A DNA stretch of 33,832 nt from an uncultured Clostridia bacterium (GTDB lineage Bacteria > Bacillota > Clostridia > TANB77 > CAG-508), in NCBI GenBank assembly GCA_944392945.1, contig CALXYJ010000016.1:1-33832 (forward strand), given 5' to 3'. The translations under genes and the position numbers were made by a program. Positions within the stretch are counted from its first letter, which is position 1. Each line of letters starts with the position of its first letter. The notes below the pieces were generated by a model, which was not told where the DNA came from, did not search any database, and saw nothing but the letters and a program-made list of their open reading frames with translations. Shown here one piece after another: positions 9,832-17,195 of the stretch.

Positions 9832-10083
9832 TTATTTTTCTTCTGTTTTTGATAAATTCTCTATACATTTAGGACAAACTAACTTATCTTTGTATGTTAT
9901 TAGTTTCTTTGTATTACCACAGAAGATGCAATTAGGTTCGTATTTTTTTAGAACGATGGATGTACCATCAACATAAATTTCTATAGGATCTTTTTCTTTA
10001 ATATCAAATTTATTTCTTAATTCTATAGGAATAACAACTCTTCCTAATTCATCTACTCTTCTTACAATTCCTGTTGATTTCAT
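9832..10083 (-). CDS. abrB: AbrB/SpoVT-type transition-state regulator
   Basis: An 83-residue DNA-binding protein with the swapped-hairpin AbrB domain: KSTGIVRRVDELGRVVIP (2-19) followed by ELRNKFDIKEKDPIEI. A C-terminal zinc-ribbon-like motif has cysteines at 52, 55, 70 and 73 (CIFC and CPKC), as in many clostridial AbrB proteins. AbrB represses post-exponential genes in Bacillus, and the same role here is inferred. The start is set at the ATG seven bases after ggggagg; an in-frame TTG two codons upstream sits too close to that site. A promoter is visible upstream. The gene is convergent with rsmI, matching the rsmI-abrB neighbourhood of Bacillus. Confidence 0.9.
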   Translation of the reverse strand: MKSTGIVRRVDELGRVVIPIELRNKFDIKEKDPIEIYVDGTSIVLKKYEPNCIFCGNTKKLITYKDKLVCPKCIENLSKTEEK

Positions 10084-10126
10084 GTTCAATCCTCCCCAAT
10101 CAGAATAAACGACAAATTATACTACA

Positions 10127-10155
10127 ATAATATCATATAAAATCTTTTTGGTCAA
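10127..10155 (-). promoter_or_regulatory. Promoter of abrB
   Basis: On the minus strand: TTGACC, 17 bases, TATTAT. A second possible -10 (TATAAT) lies slightly closer to the gene but has no good -35 partner. Confidence 0.6.
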
Positions 10156-10245
10156 CTGTTTAAGAATAATTAGTTTCCTATTTTTGGAAAATAAAAAGAA
10201 TAAAAAATTTTATTAATTAATAAAATGAAATATGGAGGAAGCAAA

Positions 10246-10828
10246 ATGTTAAATAAACTATGGCCAGCGTTTATAATAATTTCTTTTATTTATTCAATAA
10301 TTAATTTTAATATGAATGAATTAAATGATTCCATATTTGAATCATGTGAGCAAACAATAAAAATGATATTAAGTTTTATGGGAATTATGTGTATGTGGAA
10401 TGGGATTATGGAGATTATACAACAAACAACACTTATAAAAAAAATTACAAAATGTTTATCTCCAGTAATGAAATTTTTGTTTCCTGATATAAAAAAGGAC
10501 TCAAAAGCCTATAATGAAATTTCTATGAATATAGTTGCAAATGCATTGGGGTTAGGAAATGCATCTACTCCGTTAGGATTAAAAGCTATTAAATCAATGC
10601 AAGACGAAAATAAAAATAAAGAGGAATTATCGGATTCAATGATAATGTTTATAGTTTTAAATACAATATCGATTCAAGTGATTCCAACAACCGTAATTGC
10701 TATCAGAAGTTCGCTTCGGCTCAAATAATCCATCTAATATAATTTTACCTGTTTGGATAGCAAGTATTGTTGCGGGAATAGCAGGAATTGGATCTGTTAA
10801 AATTTTTTCAAGAAGGAGAAATAAATGA
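10246..10828 (+). pseudogene. spmA: Spore maturation protein A with one-base frameshift
   Basis: SpmA is a membrane protein that acts with SpmB in spore core dehydration. The frame opens at an ATG seven bases after ggagg and shows the family's NALGLGNASTPLGLKA and IPTTVIAIRSS segments. It then runs into a stop at 10726 after a non-homologous tail (LRLK). Reading from about 10715 in the next frame restores FGSNNPSNIILPVWIAS and a membrane helix, ending at TGA 10826-10828. That stop overlaps the spmB ATG, as expected for a coupled pair. With one base removed within tcgc (10711-10714) the product would be about 193 residues, close to the 196 of Bacillus SpmA. It may be a true mutation or an assembly/sequencing error; a programmed shift is unlikely. 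Confidence 0.85.
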
Positions 10829-11349
10829 ATTTTATAAATTATATTTCAACAATTATAATTCCATTTGTAATTGTTTTTGTAATAGGTTATGGACTTTCAG
10901 AAAAGAAAAATGTATATGATATATTTATGCAGGGAGCTAAAAAAGGAATAAAAATAGTTATAAAGATTTTTCCAACATTATTAGCAATCTTTTTAGCGAT
11001 AAATATGCTTAGCAGTTCTGGAGTTATAAATTTTATTACTAATTTAATGTCACCAATTTTAAAAACATTTAATATACCAATCGAAATAATGCCATTAGCA
11101 ATTTTAAGACCAATATCAGGCAGCGCTTCTATGGGAATTGCTACAAGTATAATGGAAGCAAATGGAGTAGATAGTAAAGTTGGGTTAATATCTGCTACAA
11201 TAATGGGAGCTACAGAAACCACTTTTTATACGATTGCATTATATACAAGTTCAATTGGAATAAAAAAAACCAGATTTACTTTAATATCATCATTAATAGC
11301 TAACATTGTTGGAGTTATTACTGTTATTATAATGTTTAATAATATGTAG
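10825..11349 (+). CDS. spmB: Spore maturation protein B
   Basis: A 174-residue integral membrane protein with the nucleoside-recognition/Gate domain fold. Family landmarks are ILRPISGSASMG (93-104) and SATIMGATETTFYT (123-136). Four or five hydrophobic segments span the protein. SpmA and SpmB are made in the mother cell in Bacillus and are required for full dehydration of the spore core. Its start codon overlaps the restored spmA stop (ATGA), with gaaggag seven bases upstream inside the end of spmA. The product is full length, in contrast to the broken partner. Confidence 0.92.
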   Translation: MNFINYISTIIIPFVIVFVIGYGLSEKKNVYDIFMQGAKKGIKIVIKIFPTLLAIFLAINMLSSSGVINFITNLMSPILKTFNIPIEIMPLAILRPISGSASMGIATSIMEANGVDSKVGLISATIMGATETTFYTIALYTSSIGIKKTRFTLISSLIANIVGVITVIIMFNNM

Positions 11350-11370
11350 AAATTTGTCGATGAGTTTTTG

Positions 11371-11399
11371 TTGACAAATAGAAAAAATGAGAGTAATAT
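11371..11399 (+). promoter_or_regulatory. Promoter upstream of a 33-residue ORF
   Basis: TTGACA, 17 bases, TAATAT, ending 35 bases before a small ORF. The -35 is part of an inverted repeat (atttgtcga at 11352 with ttgacaaat at 11371) that could be an operator. The 12-mer at 11352-11363 recurs upstream of the promoter near 15213. Confidence 0.65.
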
Positions 11400-11434
11400 A
11401 AATAAAAATTAAATTATTTATTTCAAGAGGAAAA

Positions 11435-11536
11435 ATGTTTTTTAAATTATTAATTTTTATTTCAATTTATTTTTTTGTGAAAAGATTAATTCAAAGATTT
11501 ATTTCTAAAAAAATCAAGGAAAAAATTAAAATATAG
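11435..11536 (+). CDS. Small 33-residue membrane-type ORF, unknown
   Basis: The frame has an ATG preceded by aagagg and a near-consensus promoter 36 bases upstream. The product starts MFFKLLIFISIYFF, a single hydrophobic segment, and continues with a strongly basic tail rich in lysine and arginine. This is the composition of a small membrane-associated peptide. I do not recognise a family. It lies between spmB and the convergent rlmH, and a long hairpin follows ten bases after its stop. It could instead be a short untranslated RNA whose frame is open by chance. Confidence 0.45.
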   Translation: MFFKLLIFISIYFFVKRLIQRFISKKIKEKIKI

Positions 11537-11545
11537 TTATTAGTC

Positions 11546-11640
11546 TTACAGAAGGAGCAATTTTTTATGTTTGTATAATTATTATAGCTCCCCCCAGTAA
11601 TGTAATTTATGTAAAAAATAATTCAATGTTCCTTCTGTAG
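11546..11640 (+). repeat. Long imperfect hairpin beyond the small ORF
   Basis: Arms ttacagaaggagca (11546-11559) and tgttccttctgtag (11627-11640) pair over 14 bp when read as plus-strand RNA, with two G-U pairs; on the minus strand the same positions would be A-C mismatches. The inner 67 bases are also partly self-complementary (T run against A run) and carry a ccccccc-like block, unusual for this genome. It lies directly beside the rlmH stop codon. It could be a structured 3' end or a small mobile remnant. Confidence 0.5.
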
Positions 11641-11650
11641 CCCCCATAAA

Positions 11651-12133
11651 TTACCAATGATAAGTTTCATGATTAGAAATTTTAAAAGCTCTAAAAAGCT
11701 GTTCTAATAAAAATACACGAATTAATTGGTGGGGAAATGTCATTTTTGAAAAGCATATTTTTTCATTAGCTAAATTAAGAATTTCGTTAGATATTCCTAA
11801 GGTTCCACCAATAATAAATGTAATGGAACTATTATAATTTAAAGCAATGGAATCAAGCTTTTCGGAAAATTCTTCAGAAGAAAATTCTTTGCCACGTAAA
11901 TCTAAACATATTATGTAGGAATCCTTTTTTATATTAGCTAACATTCTTTTTCCTTCAATATCTTTTATATTATTCGCAATTTTTTCATTTATTTTTGAAG
12001 GTATTTTTTCATCTGAAAGCTCTAATATTTTTAAATTACAATATTTAGACAATCTTTTTGAATATTCATTAATTGCATCTTTAAAAAAAGTTTCTTTAAT
12101 TTTTCCAATACATAAAATATTAATAGATAACAT
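11651..12133 (-). CDS. rlmH: 23S rRNA (pseudouridine1915-N3)-methyltransferase
   Basis: RlmH is a SPOUT-class methyltransferase that methylates pseudouridine 1915 in helix 69 of 23S rRNA on assembled ribosomes. The 160-residue length is typical. It shows FIIGGTLGI (106-114), which forms part of the knotted SAM site, and the invariant C-terminal block FSKMTFPHQLIRVFLLEQ (128-145) ending ETYHW. Start ATG has ggagag upstream. It is the last gene of a murA-walJ-rlmH run; in Bacillus, yycJ and rlmH are likewise close neighbours. No terminator with a T run is visible beyond its stop. Confidence 0.95.
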   Translation of the reverse strand: MLSINILCIGKIKETFFKDAINEYSKRLSKYCNLKILELSDEKIPSKINEKIANNIKDIEGKRMLANIKKDSYIICLDLRGKEFSSEEFSEKLDSIALNYNSSITFIIGGTLGISNEILNLANEKICFSKMTFPHQLIRVFLLEQLFRAFKISNHETYHW

Positions 12134-12160
12134 AGCAAACTCTCCATAATAATTTTTTTA

Positions 12161-12952
12161 TTAAGAAACCGTAACAATTTTGCTAGGTTCATTTCTACTT
12201 GCTACAGAAACTTTAATAGTATTTTCGTCAAAATTGCTACGAATTAATTCTTCTATAACTGTTTGGTATGCCAATTCTGGGAAATTATTTTCCTTACTTA
12301 AATGTCCTAACATTACTTCTTTTAATGATCCTTTTAATAAGTAAGCTATAGTCTTTCCAGCCATTTCATTTGGAAGATGACCATTAGGTCCTAAAATTCT
12401 AGTTTTTAAATAATAAGGATATTTTCCTGTTTTTAGAATTTCTGGATCATAATTAGATTCTAGTAAAATAAAAGAACTACCATCTAATTTATTAATAATA
12501 GAATTAGTCATATGTCCTATATCTGTAGCTATACTAATTTTATCATCATTATTTATAATATTAAAACCACAAGGATCAGCAGCATCATGAGGAATAGAAA
12601 AAGGATCTATTATTAAATCACCAATTTCAAATTTCTCATAGGATTTAAAAAGTTTTTGATTTACGTTAGCGATTCTATCTTTTTGCTTTGGCATAGCATC
12701 CCATGTTTTTTCATTTGCATATACTGGTATATCGTATTTAGAAGATAACATTCCTAAACTTTGTACATGATCAGAATGTTCATGAGTAACAAGAACTGCA
12801 TCAATATCATTAATGGAAATATTATTATCTGATAAAGCAGTAGTTAATTTCTTTAAGCTAATTCCACTATCTATTAATATTTTGGTGTTTTCACTTTCTA
12901 CGAAAAGACTATTTCCAGTACTGCCACTATATAAACTTCTAAAATTTAACAT
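12161..12952 (-). CDS. walJ: MBL-fold hydrolase of the YycJ/WalJ family
   Basis: A 263-residue metallo-beta-lactamase-fold protein. The opening SGSTGNS (9-15) and the metal-binding motif THEHSDH (56-62) are characteristic, with further ligands expected at the IPHDAADPCGF and TDIGHM segments and the late histidine in GHLSKENN. YycJ/WalJ is linked to the WalRK cell-wall regulon region in Bacillus and has been proposed to act on DNA or to coordinate division with replication; its exact substrate is uncertain. It lies 18 bases after murA and 27 bases before rlmH, so it is probably co-transcribed with them. The start ATG has aaagga ten bases upstream. Confidence 0.88.
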   Translation of the reverse strand: MLNFRSLYSGSTGNSLFVESENTKILIDSGISLKKLTTALSDNNISINDIDAVLVTHEHSDHVQSLGMLSSKYDIPVYANEKTWDAMPKQKDRIANVNQKLFKSYEKFEIGDLIIDPFSIPHDAADPCGFNIINNDDKISIATDIGHMTNSIINKLDGSSFILLESNYDPEILKTGKYPYYLKTRILGPNGHLPNEMAGKTIAYLLKGSLKEVMLGHLSKENNFPELAYQTVIEELIRSNFDENTIKVSVASRNEPSKIVTVS

Positions 12953-12970
12953 TATAAATTCATCCTTTGC

Positions 12971-14233
12971 TTATTCAGAAACTCTTTCTATCTTTGCTCC
13001 TAAGTTCCTGAATTTATTTTCTATATTTTCATAACCTCTATCAATATGTTCCAAATTATAAACTTCTGTTTTACCTTTTGCAATTATACCTGCAATAATT
13101 AAAGCAGCTCCAGCACGTAAATCTGTAGAATAAACAGGAGCAGAAGATAATTCAGGAACCCCTTGGAAAACAGCAGATTTACCAGAAGCAGTTATATTAG
13201 CTCCCATTTTATTTAATTCAGCAGTATATTGGAATCTAGAATCCCAAATGCTTTCATTAATAATACTTGTTCCATTAGCTATTGATAGAACAACTCCTAT
13301 TTGGGGTTGTAAATCTGTAGGGAATCCAGGGTAAGGTGCTGTTTTTATTGTAGCCTTAGAAGGTCTTTTATTTGTCCAAACTCTTAAAGTATCACCATCA
13401 ATATCTTCAACATGACCACCAATTTCTAATATTTTAGCTGTTACACATTCTAAATGTTTTGTTATACAATTTTTTATAATAATATCACCTTTAGAAGCTA
13501 TTGCTGCTAACATAAAAGTTCCTGCTTCTATTTGATCTGGAACTACGGAATATGTAGCATTACCGTGCAAATGTTGTACACCATTAATTTTAATAACATC
13601 TGTTCCTGCGCCACGGATGTCTGCTCCCATAGTATTTAAAAAGTTAGCGACATCAACAACATGAGGTTCTTTTGCGGCATTGTCTATTGTAGTTGTTCCT
13701 TCTGCAAGAACTGCAGAAAGCATAACATTTATTGTAGCTCCAACAGATACAACATCTAAATAAACTGAATTTCCGATAAGTTTTTTAGCTTTTGCTTGTA
13801 TTTTTCCTTGGGCAACATCTACTTTAGCACCTAAAGCTTCAAAACCTTTTATATGTTGATCAATTGGTCTAGGTCCTAAATTGCATCCACCTGGTAATCC
13901 AACCTCAACATTTTTACATCTTCCAAGTAAAGCACCAATTAAATAATAAGATGCTCTAAATTTTCTTGTAAGATCTAAAGGCGCATGTGTAGAAGTAATA
14001 TTTGTAGTATCAATCTCTAATGTGTTATCATCTATCCACTTAATTTTTGCACCCAATTCTTCTAATATTCTACAAGACAATTTTACATCGCTAATATTAG
14101 GAACATTTTCAAGAGTACAAGTTCCGTTAATTAAAAGTGTTGCTGGTAAAATAGCTATTGCGGCATTTTTTGCACCGCTAATTGTAACTTCACCTTTTAA
14201 AGGTGTTCCACCTGTTATTATTAATTTATCCAA
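12971..14233 (-). CDS. murA: UDP-N-acetylglucosamine 1-carboxyvinyltransferase
   Basis: MurA transfers the enolpyruvyl group of PEP to UDP-GlcNAc, the first committed step of peptidoglycan synthesis in the cytoplasm. The catalytic lysine-asparagine pair is in SGAKNAA (19-25), and the fosfomycin-target cysteine is Cys117 in PGGCNLGPRP. The start is placed at a TTG that is eight bases after ggagg and gives MDKLIITGG, aligning with known MurA N-termini; a more upstream TTG overlaps the ribosome binding site itself. That gives 420 residues, normal for the family. It leads the murA-walJ-rlmH run. Many Bacillota carry two MurA paralogues, and this one could be either. Confidence 0.95.
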   Translation of the reverse strand: MDKLIITGGTPLKGEVTISGAKNAAIAILPATLLINGTCTLENVPNISDVKLSCRILEELGAKIKWIDDNTLEIDTTNITSTHAPLDLTRKFRASYYLIGALLGRCKNVEVGLPGGCNLGPRPIDQHIKGFEALGAKVDVAQGKIQAKAKKLIGNSVYLDVVSVGATINVMLSAVLAEGTTTIDNAAKEPHVVDVANFLNTMGADIRGAGTDVIKINGVQHLHGNATYSVVPDQIEAGTFMLAAIASKGDIIIKNCITKHLECVTAKILEIGGHVEDIDGDTLRVWTNKRPSKATIKTAPYPGFPTDLQPQIGVVLSIANGTSIINESIWDSRFQYTAELNKMGANITASGKSAVFQGVPELSSAPVYSTDLRAGAALIIAGIIAKGKTEVYNLEHIDRGYENIENKFRNLGAKIERVSE

Positions 14234-14377
14234 ATTAATTACCTCCAATTATTATTAATGAGTAATTTTTTATATAAGAAAAGTTGACTTTGGCATTTAT
14301 GAATCTTGCTTGTAATTGTACAGGCCAATATAACTTAACTTTTGTGTTATTGAAAAATTTTAAATTTTACTATGCGA

Positions 14378-14404
14378 TAAAAAATAGAGTGTTATACACT
14401 CTAT
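14378..14404 (-). terminator. Intrinsic terminator after spoIIR
   Basis: Read on the minus strand, a perfect 9-bp stem (atagagtgt with acactctat, three-base loop) is followed by six T. It lies about 60 bases beyond the spoIIR stop and separates it from murA. Confidence 0.85.
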
Positions 14405-14462
14405 ACCTAAACAAATATAACATAAAACGAAAATATTGACAACTAATTATAGTAAATATTTC

Positions 14463-15104
14463 TTATTTTCCCAAATTATTAAAAAATTCTATAAGCTTAA
14501 ATTTTATTTTTATATTGGACTCATCAGATGTTTGGCTATTCCCTTCACTAATAATTTTATAACCTTCTGAATCCATATTATCTTTTAAACAGTTTTTAGA
14601 CTCTTCTGGTACTATTCCAGAAGAAGCGTTAACAAAACAAAGAGGAGGAAACAAAACACACCACCAATTTTGCCCAATGGCATTACCTATTTCTATTTTT
14701 AAGGCATCATAATTTCCAGATGGAAAAGAAATATCTCCATAAGTTTTTGTAGGAAAATAAAAATTACCAATCTCTATGTTGACGTCATAATCATATCCAT
14801 TTTCTTTAATTGTATTTAAAGCAATTTCTTTAAAATTGTTTACATTATTTTTTACTAAAGTTAAAACATCATTTTTATTAGAACAATTATTTGATAATTG
14901 ATTCATATAATTTACTATGTTGTCTCTAACTTTTAGTTTTAAAGATTGATCTTCTTCAGAATCACTGTTTGCGATAATATGTAATCTAAAAACATTTTCG
15001 GATAAATTATAAGAAACTGATTCAACATAATTTAACGAAAGTAAAAATATATACAAAAATAATAATATTGTTATAATGAAGATAAAATATAAATTTTTTT
15101 TCAT
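14463..15104 (-). CDS. spoIIR: Stage II sporulation protein R
   Basis: SpoIIR is made in the forespore under SigF and secreted to activate the protease SpoIIGA, which processes pro-SigE in the mother cell. The 213-residue protein has an N-terminal membrane/signal segment (about 5-24). It also has the family signatures FRLHIIANSDSEEDQ (39-53) and QNWWCVLFPPLCF (145-157). The start ATG has aggagg upstream. It is a single gene bounded by its own terminator, consistent with compartment-specific expression, although I could not identify a convincing SigF site. Presence of this gene is strong evidence for an endospore-former or a recent descendant of one. Confidence 0.95.
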   Translation of the reverse strand: MKKNLYFIFIITILLFLYIFLLSLNYVESVSYNLSENVFRLHIIANSDSEEDQSLKLKVRDNIVNYMNQLSNNCSNKNDVLTLVKNNVNNFKEIALNTIKENGYDYDVNIEIGNFYFPTKTYGDISFPSGNYDALKIEIGNAIGQNWWCVLFPPLCFVNASSGIVPEESKNCLKDNMDSEGYKIISEGNSQTSDESNIKIKFKLIEFFNNLGK

Positions 15105-15212
15105 AGTAACCTCCTAAATTCATATATTAGGAATATGAACAAAAAAATAAAAAATATACATAAGAAAGTAAATTATTTGTCGATGAAATATAAAAAAACA
15201 AAATGGAAAATA

Positions 15213-15241
15213 TTGACAACAAAAAATGCTAATGGTAAAAT
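15213..15241 (+). promoter_or_regulatory. Promoter of the unknown gene at 15274
   Basis: TTGACA, 17 bases, TAAAAT. It lies 33 bases before the chosen ATG, which rules out the more upstream in-frame ATG at 15226 as a start. The 12-mer atttgtcgatga occurs 26 bases upstream of the -35. Confidence 0.75.
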
Positions 15242-15273
15242 TTGTAAGTAGCCAAAAATATTGGAGGGATACT

Positions 15274-15786
15274 ATGTATAATGAAAAAGATTTTAAAAGG
15301 ATGTCTAGTTTCTATGTAAATGAAGTACATTTAATTACAATGTTATTTCCATTCATAGAAAGAAAATTACAGGAAGAAAGCGAAATCTATACATATTTAC
15401 AAAATGATTTGGAAAAAACCGTAAAAATGTTGTTATCAAGACTAAATTTAAAAGAAGATTTAAAAGAAAAAATAAACAAGATTGATTGGAAAGAAAAACA
15501 ATTAGTAGAAAGTAAAAATTTATCAATAAATCAACAAAATAATATACAAAAATTTATAATAGTAAGTGGAAATGATAAATATATAAAAGAAGTAAACAAA
15601 AATATTCAAAAACTAGATAAAATTAGTAAAGAAAAAATAGTAATAATAAATTGTTATAATATAGTTGAGTTTAACAAAAATATAAAAAGTATACTTGATA
15701 ATACAGATATGATACTTAATACTTCTGGGGAACACGAGATAGAAGAGATATTTCCAGAGTATATAAAACAAAAAAAGAAAGCTTAA
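15274..15786 (+). CDS. Unknown soluble protein, 170 residues
   Basis: I do not recognise this protein. The start is the ATG after ttggaggg; the promoter sits over the upstream alternative. Residues 1-75 look helical and amphipathic. From about 90 onward alternating beta and helix segments (KFIIVSGNDKYIKEV, KIVIINCYNIVEF, DMILNTSGEHEIEEIF) suggest a small alpha/beta fold. There are no membrane segments and only one cysteine. The C-terminus is lysine-rich. It has its own promoter, sits divergently from spoIIR, and the next gene has another promoter, so it is probably monocistronic. Confidence 0.8.
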   Translation: MYNEKDFKRMSSFYVNEVHLITMLFPFIERKLQEESEIYTYLQNDLEKTVKMLLSRLNLKEDLKEKINKIDWKEKQLVESKNLSINQQNNIQKFIIVSGNDKYIKEVNKNIQKLDKISKEKIVIINCYNIVEFNKNIKSILDNTDMILNTSGEHEIEEIFPEYIKQKKKA

Positions 15787-15805
15787 AAATATAAATCCGT
15801 AGATA

Positions 15806-15834
15806 TTGACTAAAAAAATTTTATATTATAATAT
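15806..15834 (+). promoter_or_regulatory. Promoter of the UDPGP-pgcA pair
   Basis: TTGACT, 17 bases, TAATAT; a perfect TATAAT also fits with a 15-base spacer. It ends 45 bases before the start of the pyrophosphorylase gene. Confidence 0.65.
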
Positions 15835-15879
15835 ATTAATTGTCATTTATAATAATATAAAATTAAGAGAGGCAGAGCT

Positions 15880-17148
15880 ATGGAAAAATATGAAAAAGTT
15901 AAAGAAATACTAAAGAAAAACAATCAAGAACAATTGCTAGTTTGTTATGATAAGCTAGATGATCAAGGAAAAGAAAAATTATTAGATCAAATTTTAAATG
16001 TAGATTTTGATCTAATCAATAAATTATTTGAAAATACTAAAAAGCCAGTAGACGTAGGAGAAGATAAAATAGAACCAATCGAATACGTTGATAAAAGTAA
16101 ATTGTCTAAAGAAGAATACAAAAAATTAAAACAAATTGGAGAAGATGCTATTAAGGAAGGTAAGCTTGCTGTATTAACAATGGCAGGAGGACAAGGAACA
16201 AGACTTGGATATAATGGGCCAAAAGGAACTTTTGATATTGGTTTAGATACACATGAATCTTTATTCGAGCTAATCTGTAAACCTATAAAAAATGCAAATA
16301 AAAAATATGGAATAACGATTCCTTGGTATATTATGACAAGTAATGAAAACAATAAAGAAACCGTTGAATTTTTTGAAAAAAATAATTATTTTGGATATCC
16401 AAAGCAAGATATAATATTTTTTATTCAAGGTGAATTACCTATGTTAGATAAAGAAGGAAAAATATTAGTAAATGAGCAAGGATTTCTAAAATTAGCTGCT
16501 GATGGACATGGAGGAGTTTTTGAATCTATGCTAAAAAGCGGAGCATTAAAAGATATGAATGATAAAAAAATAAAATGGGTATTTATAGGACCTGTTGACA
16601 ATCCATTAGTAAATATGGTTGATCCAATTTTTATAGGAGTAGCAGAAACAAAAAAATGTATGGCAGCAGGAAAGTCTGTTGTTAAAGCTAGACCAGAAGA
16701 AAGAGTTGGAGTATTTTGCAAAAGAAATTCAAAGCCAAGTGTTGTAGAATATACAGAAATCTCTGAAGAAATGAGCAATAAAAGAGATGCTAACGGAGAA
16801 TTAGTTTTCGGTGAATCTCATATAAATTGTAATTTATTTAATATAGATAGAATTAATGAAATTGCAGCAAATAAATTGCCATATCATGAAGCATTTAAAA
16901 AAGCAAATTATATAGATAAGAATGGTAATTTAGTGATTGCAGACAAACCAAATGCGTATAAATTTGAAGCTTTTATATTTGATGCATTTCAAAGTATGGA
17001 AAGTATGGCAGTGATGAGAGTAAAAAGAGAAGAAGAATTTGCACCTGTAAAAAATGCAGAAGGTGTAGATAGCCCAGAGACAGCCAGAGAGTTATATATT
17101 AATTTCCATAAGAAATTAGAAAAAGTAAGGACACAAGAAATGGGCTAA
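15880..17148 (+). CDS. UDPGP-family UDP-sugar pyrophosphorylase
   Basis: A 422-residue nucleotidyltransferase of the UDPGP type 1 family, which makes UDP-glucose or UDP-N-acetylglucosamine from UTP and the sugar 1-phosphate. The nucleotide-binding motif is MAGGQGTRLGYNGPKG (101-116); AADGHGGVF (206-214) and GPVDNPLV (237-244) are further family motifs. This is the eukaryote-like pyrophosphorylase type, distinct from GalU and GlmU. It lies 47 bases before a phosphoglucomutase gene, which favours a joint route from glucose 6-phosphate to UDP-glucose, but a UDP-GlcNAc product cannot be excluded from sequence. Start ATG has agagg upstream. A terminator hairpin begins inside the last codons. Confidence 0.85.
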   Translation: MEKYEKVKEILKKNNQEQLLVCYDKLDDQGKEKLLDQILNVDFDLINKLFENTKKPVDVGEDKIEPIEYVDKSKLSKEEYKKLKQIGEDAIKEGKLAVLTMAGGQGTRLGYNGPKGTFDIGLDTHESLFELICKPIKNANKKYGITIPWYIMTSNENNKETVEFFEKNNYFGYPKQDIIFFIQGELPMLDKEGKILVNEQGFLKLAADGHGGVFESMLKSGALKDMNDKKIKWVFIGPVDNPLVNMVDPIFIGVAETKKCMAAGKSVVKARPEERVGVFCKRNSKPSVVEYTEISEEMSNKRDANGELVFGESHINCNLFNIDRINEIAANKLPYHEAFKKANYIDKNGNLVIADKPNAYKFEAFIFDAFQSMESMAVMRVKREEEFAPVKNAEGVDSPETARELYINFHKKLEKVRTQEMG

Positions 17149-17160
17149 GAGCCCATTTTT
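17138..17160 (+). terminator. Terminator overlapping the UDPGP stop codon
   Basis: Stem aaatgggct with agcccattt (perfect 9 bp, loop aag) followed by T residues. The left arm is part of the last codons and the stop lies at the base of the loop. It may attenuate read-through into pgcA, since no separate strong promoter is seen before pgcA. Confidence 0.75.
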
Positions 17161-17195
17161 GTTATTATATAGGAAGAATAATCAAAGGAGGAAAT

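Noticed and set aside
10246..10828. Programmed ribosomal frameshift in spmA
   Set aside because: No slippery heptamer or downstream pseudoknot is apparent, and SpmA homologues are encoded in a single frame; mutation or sequence error is simpler.
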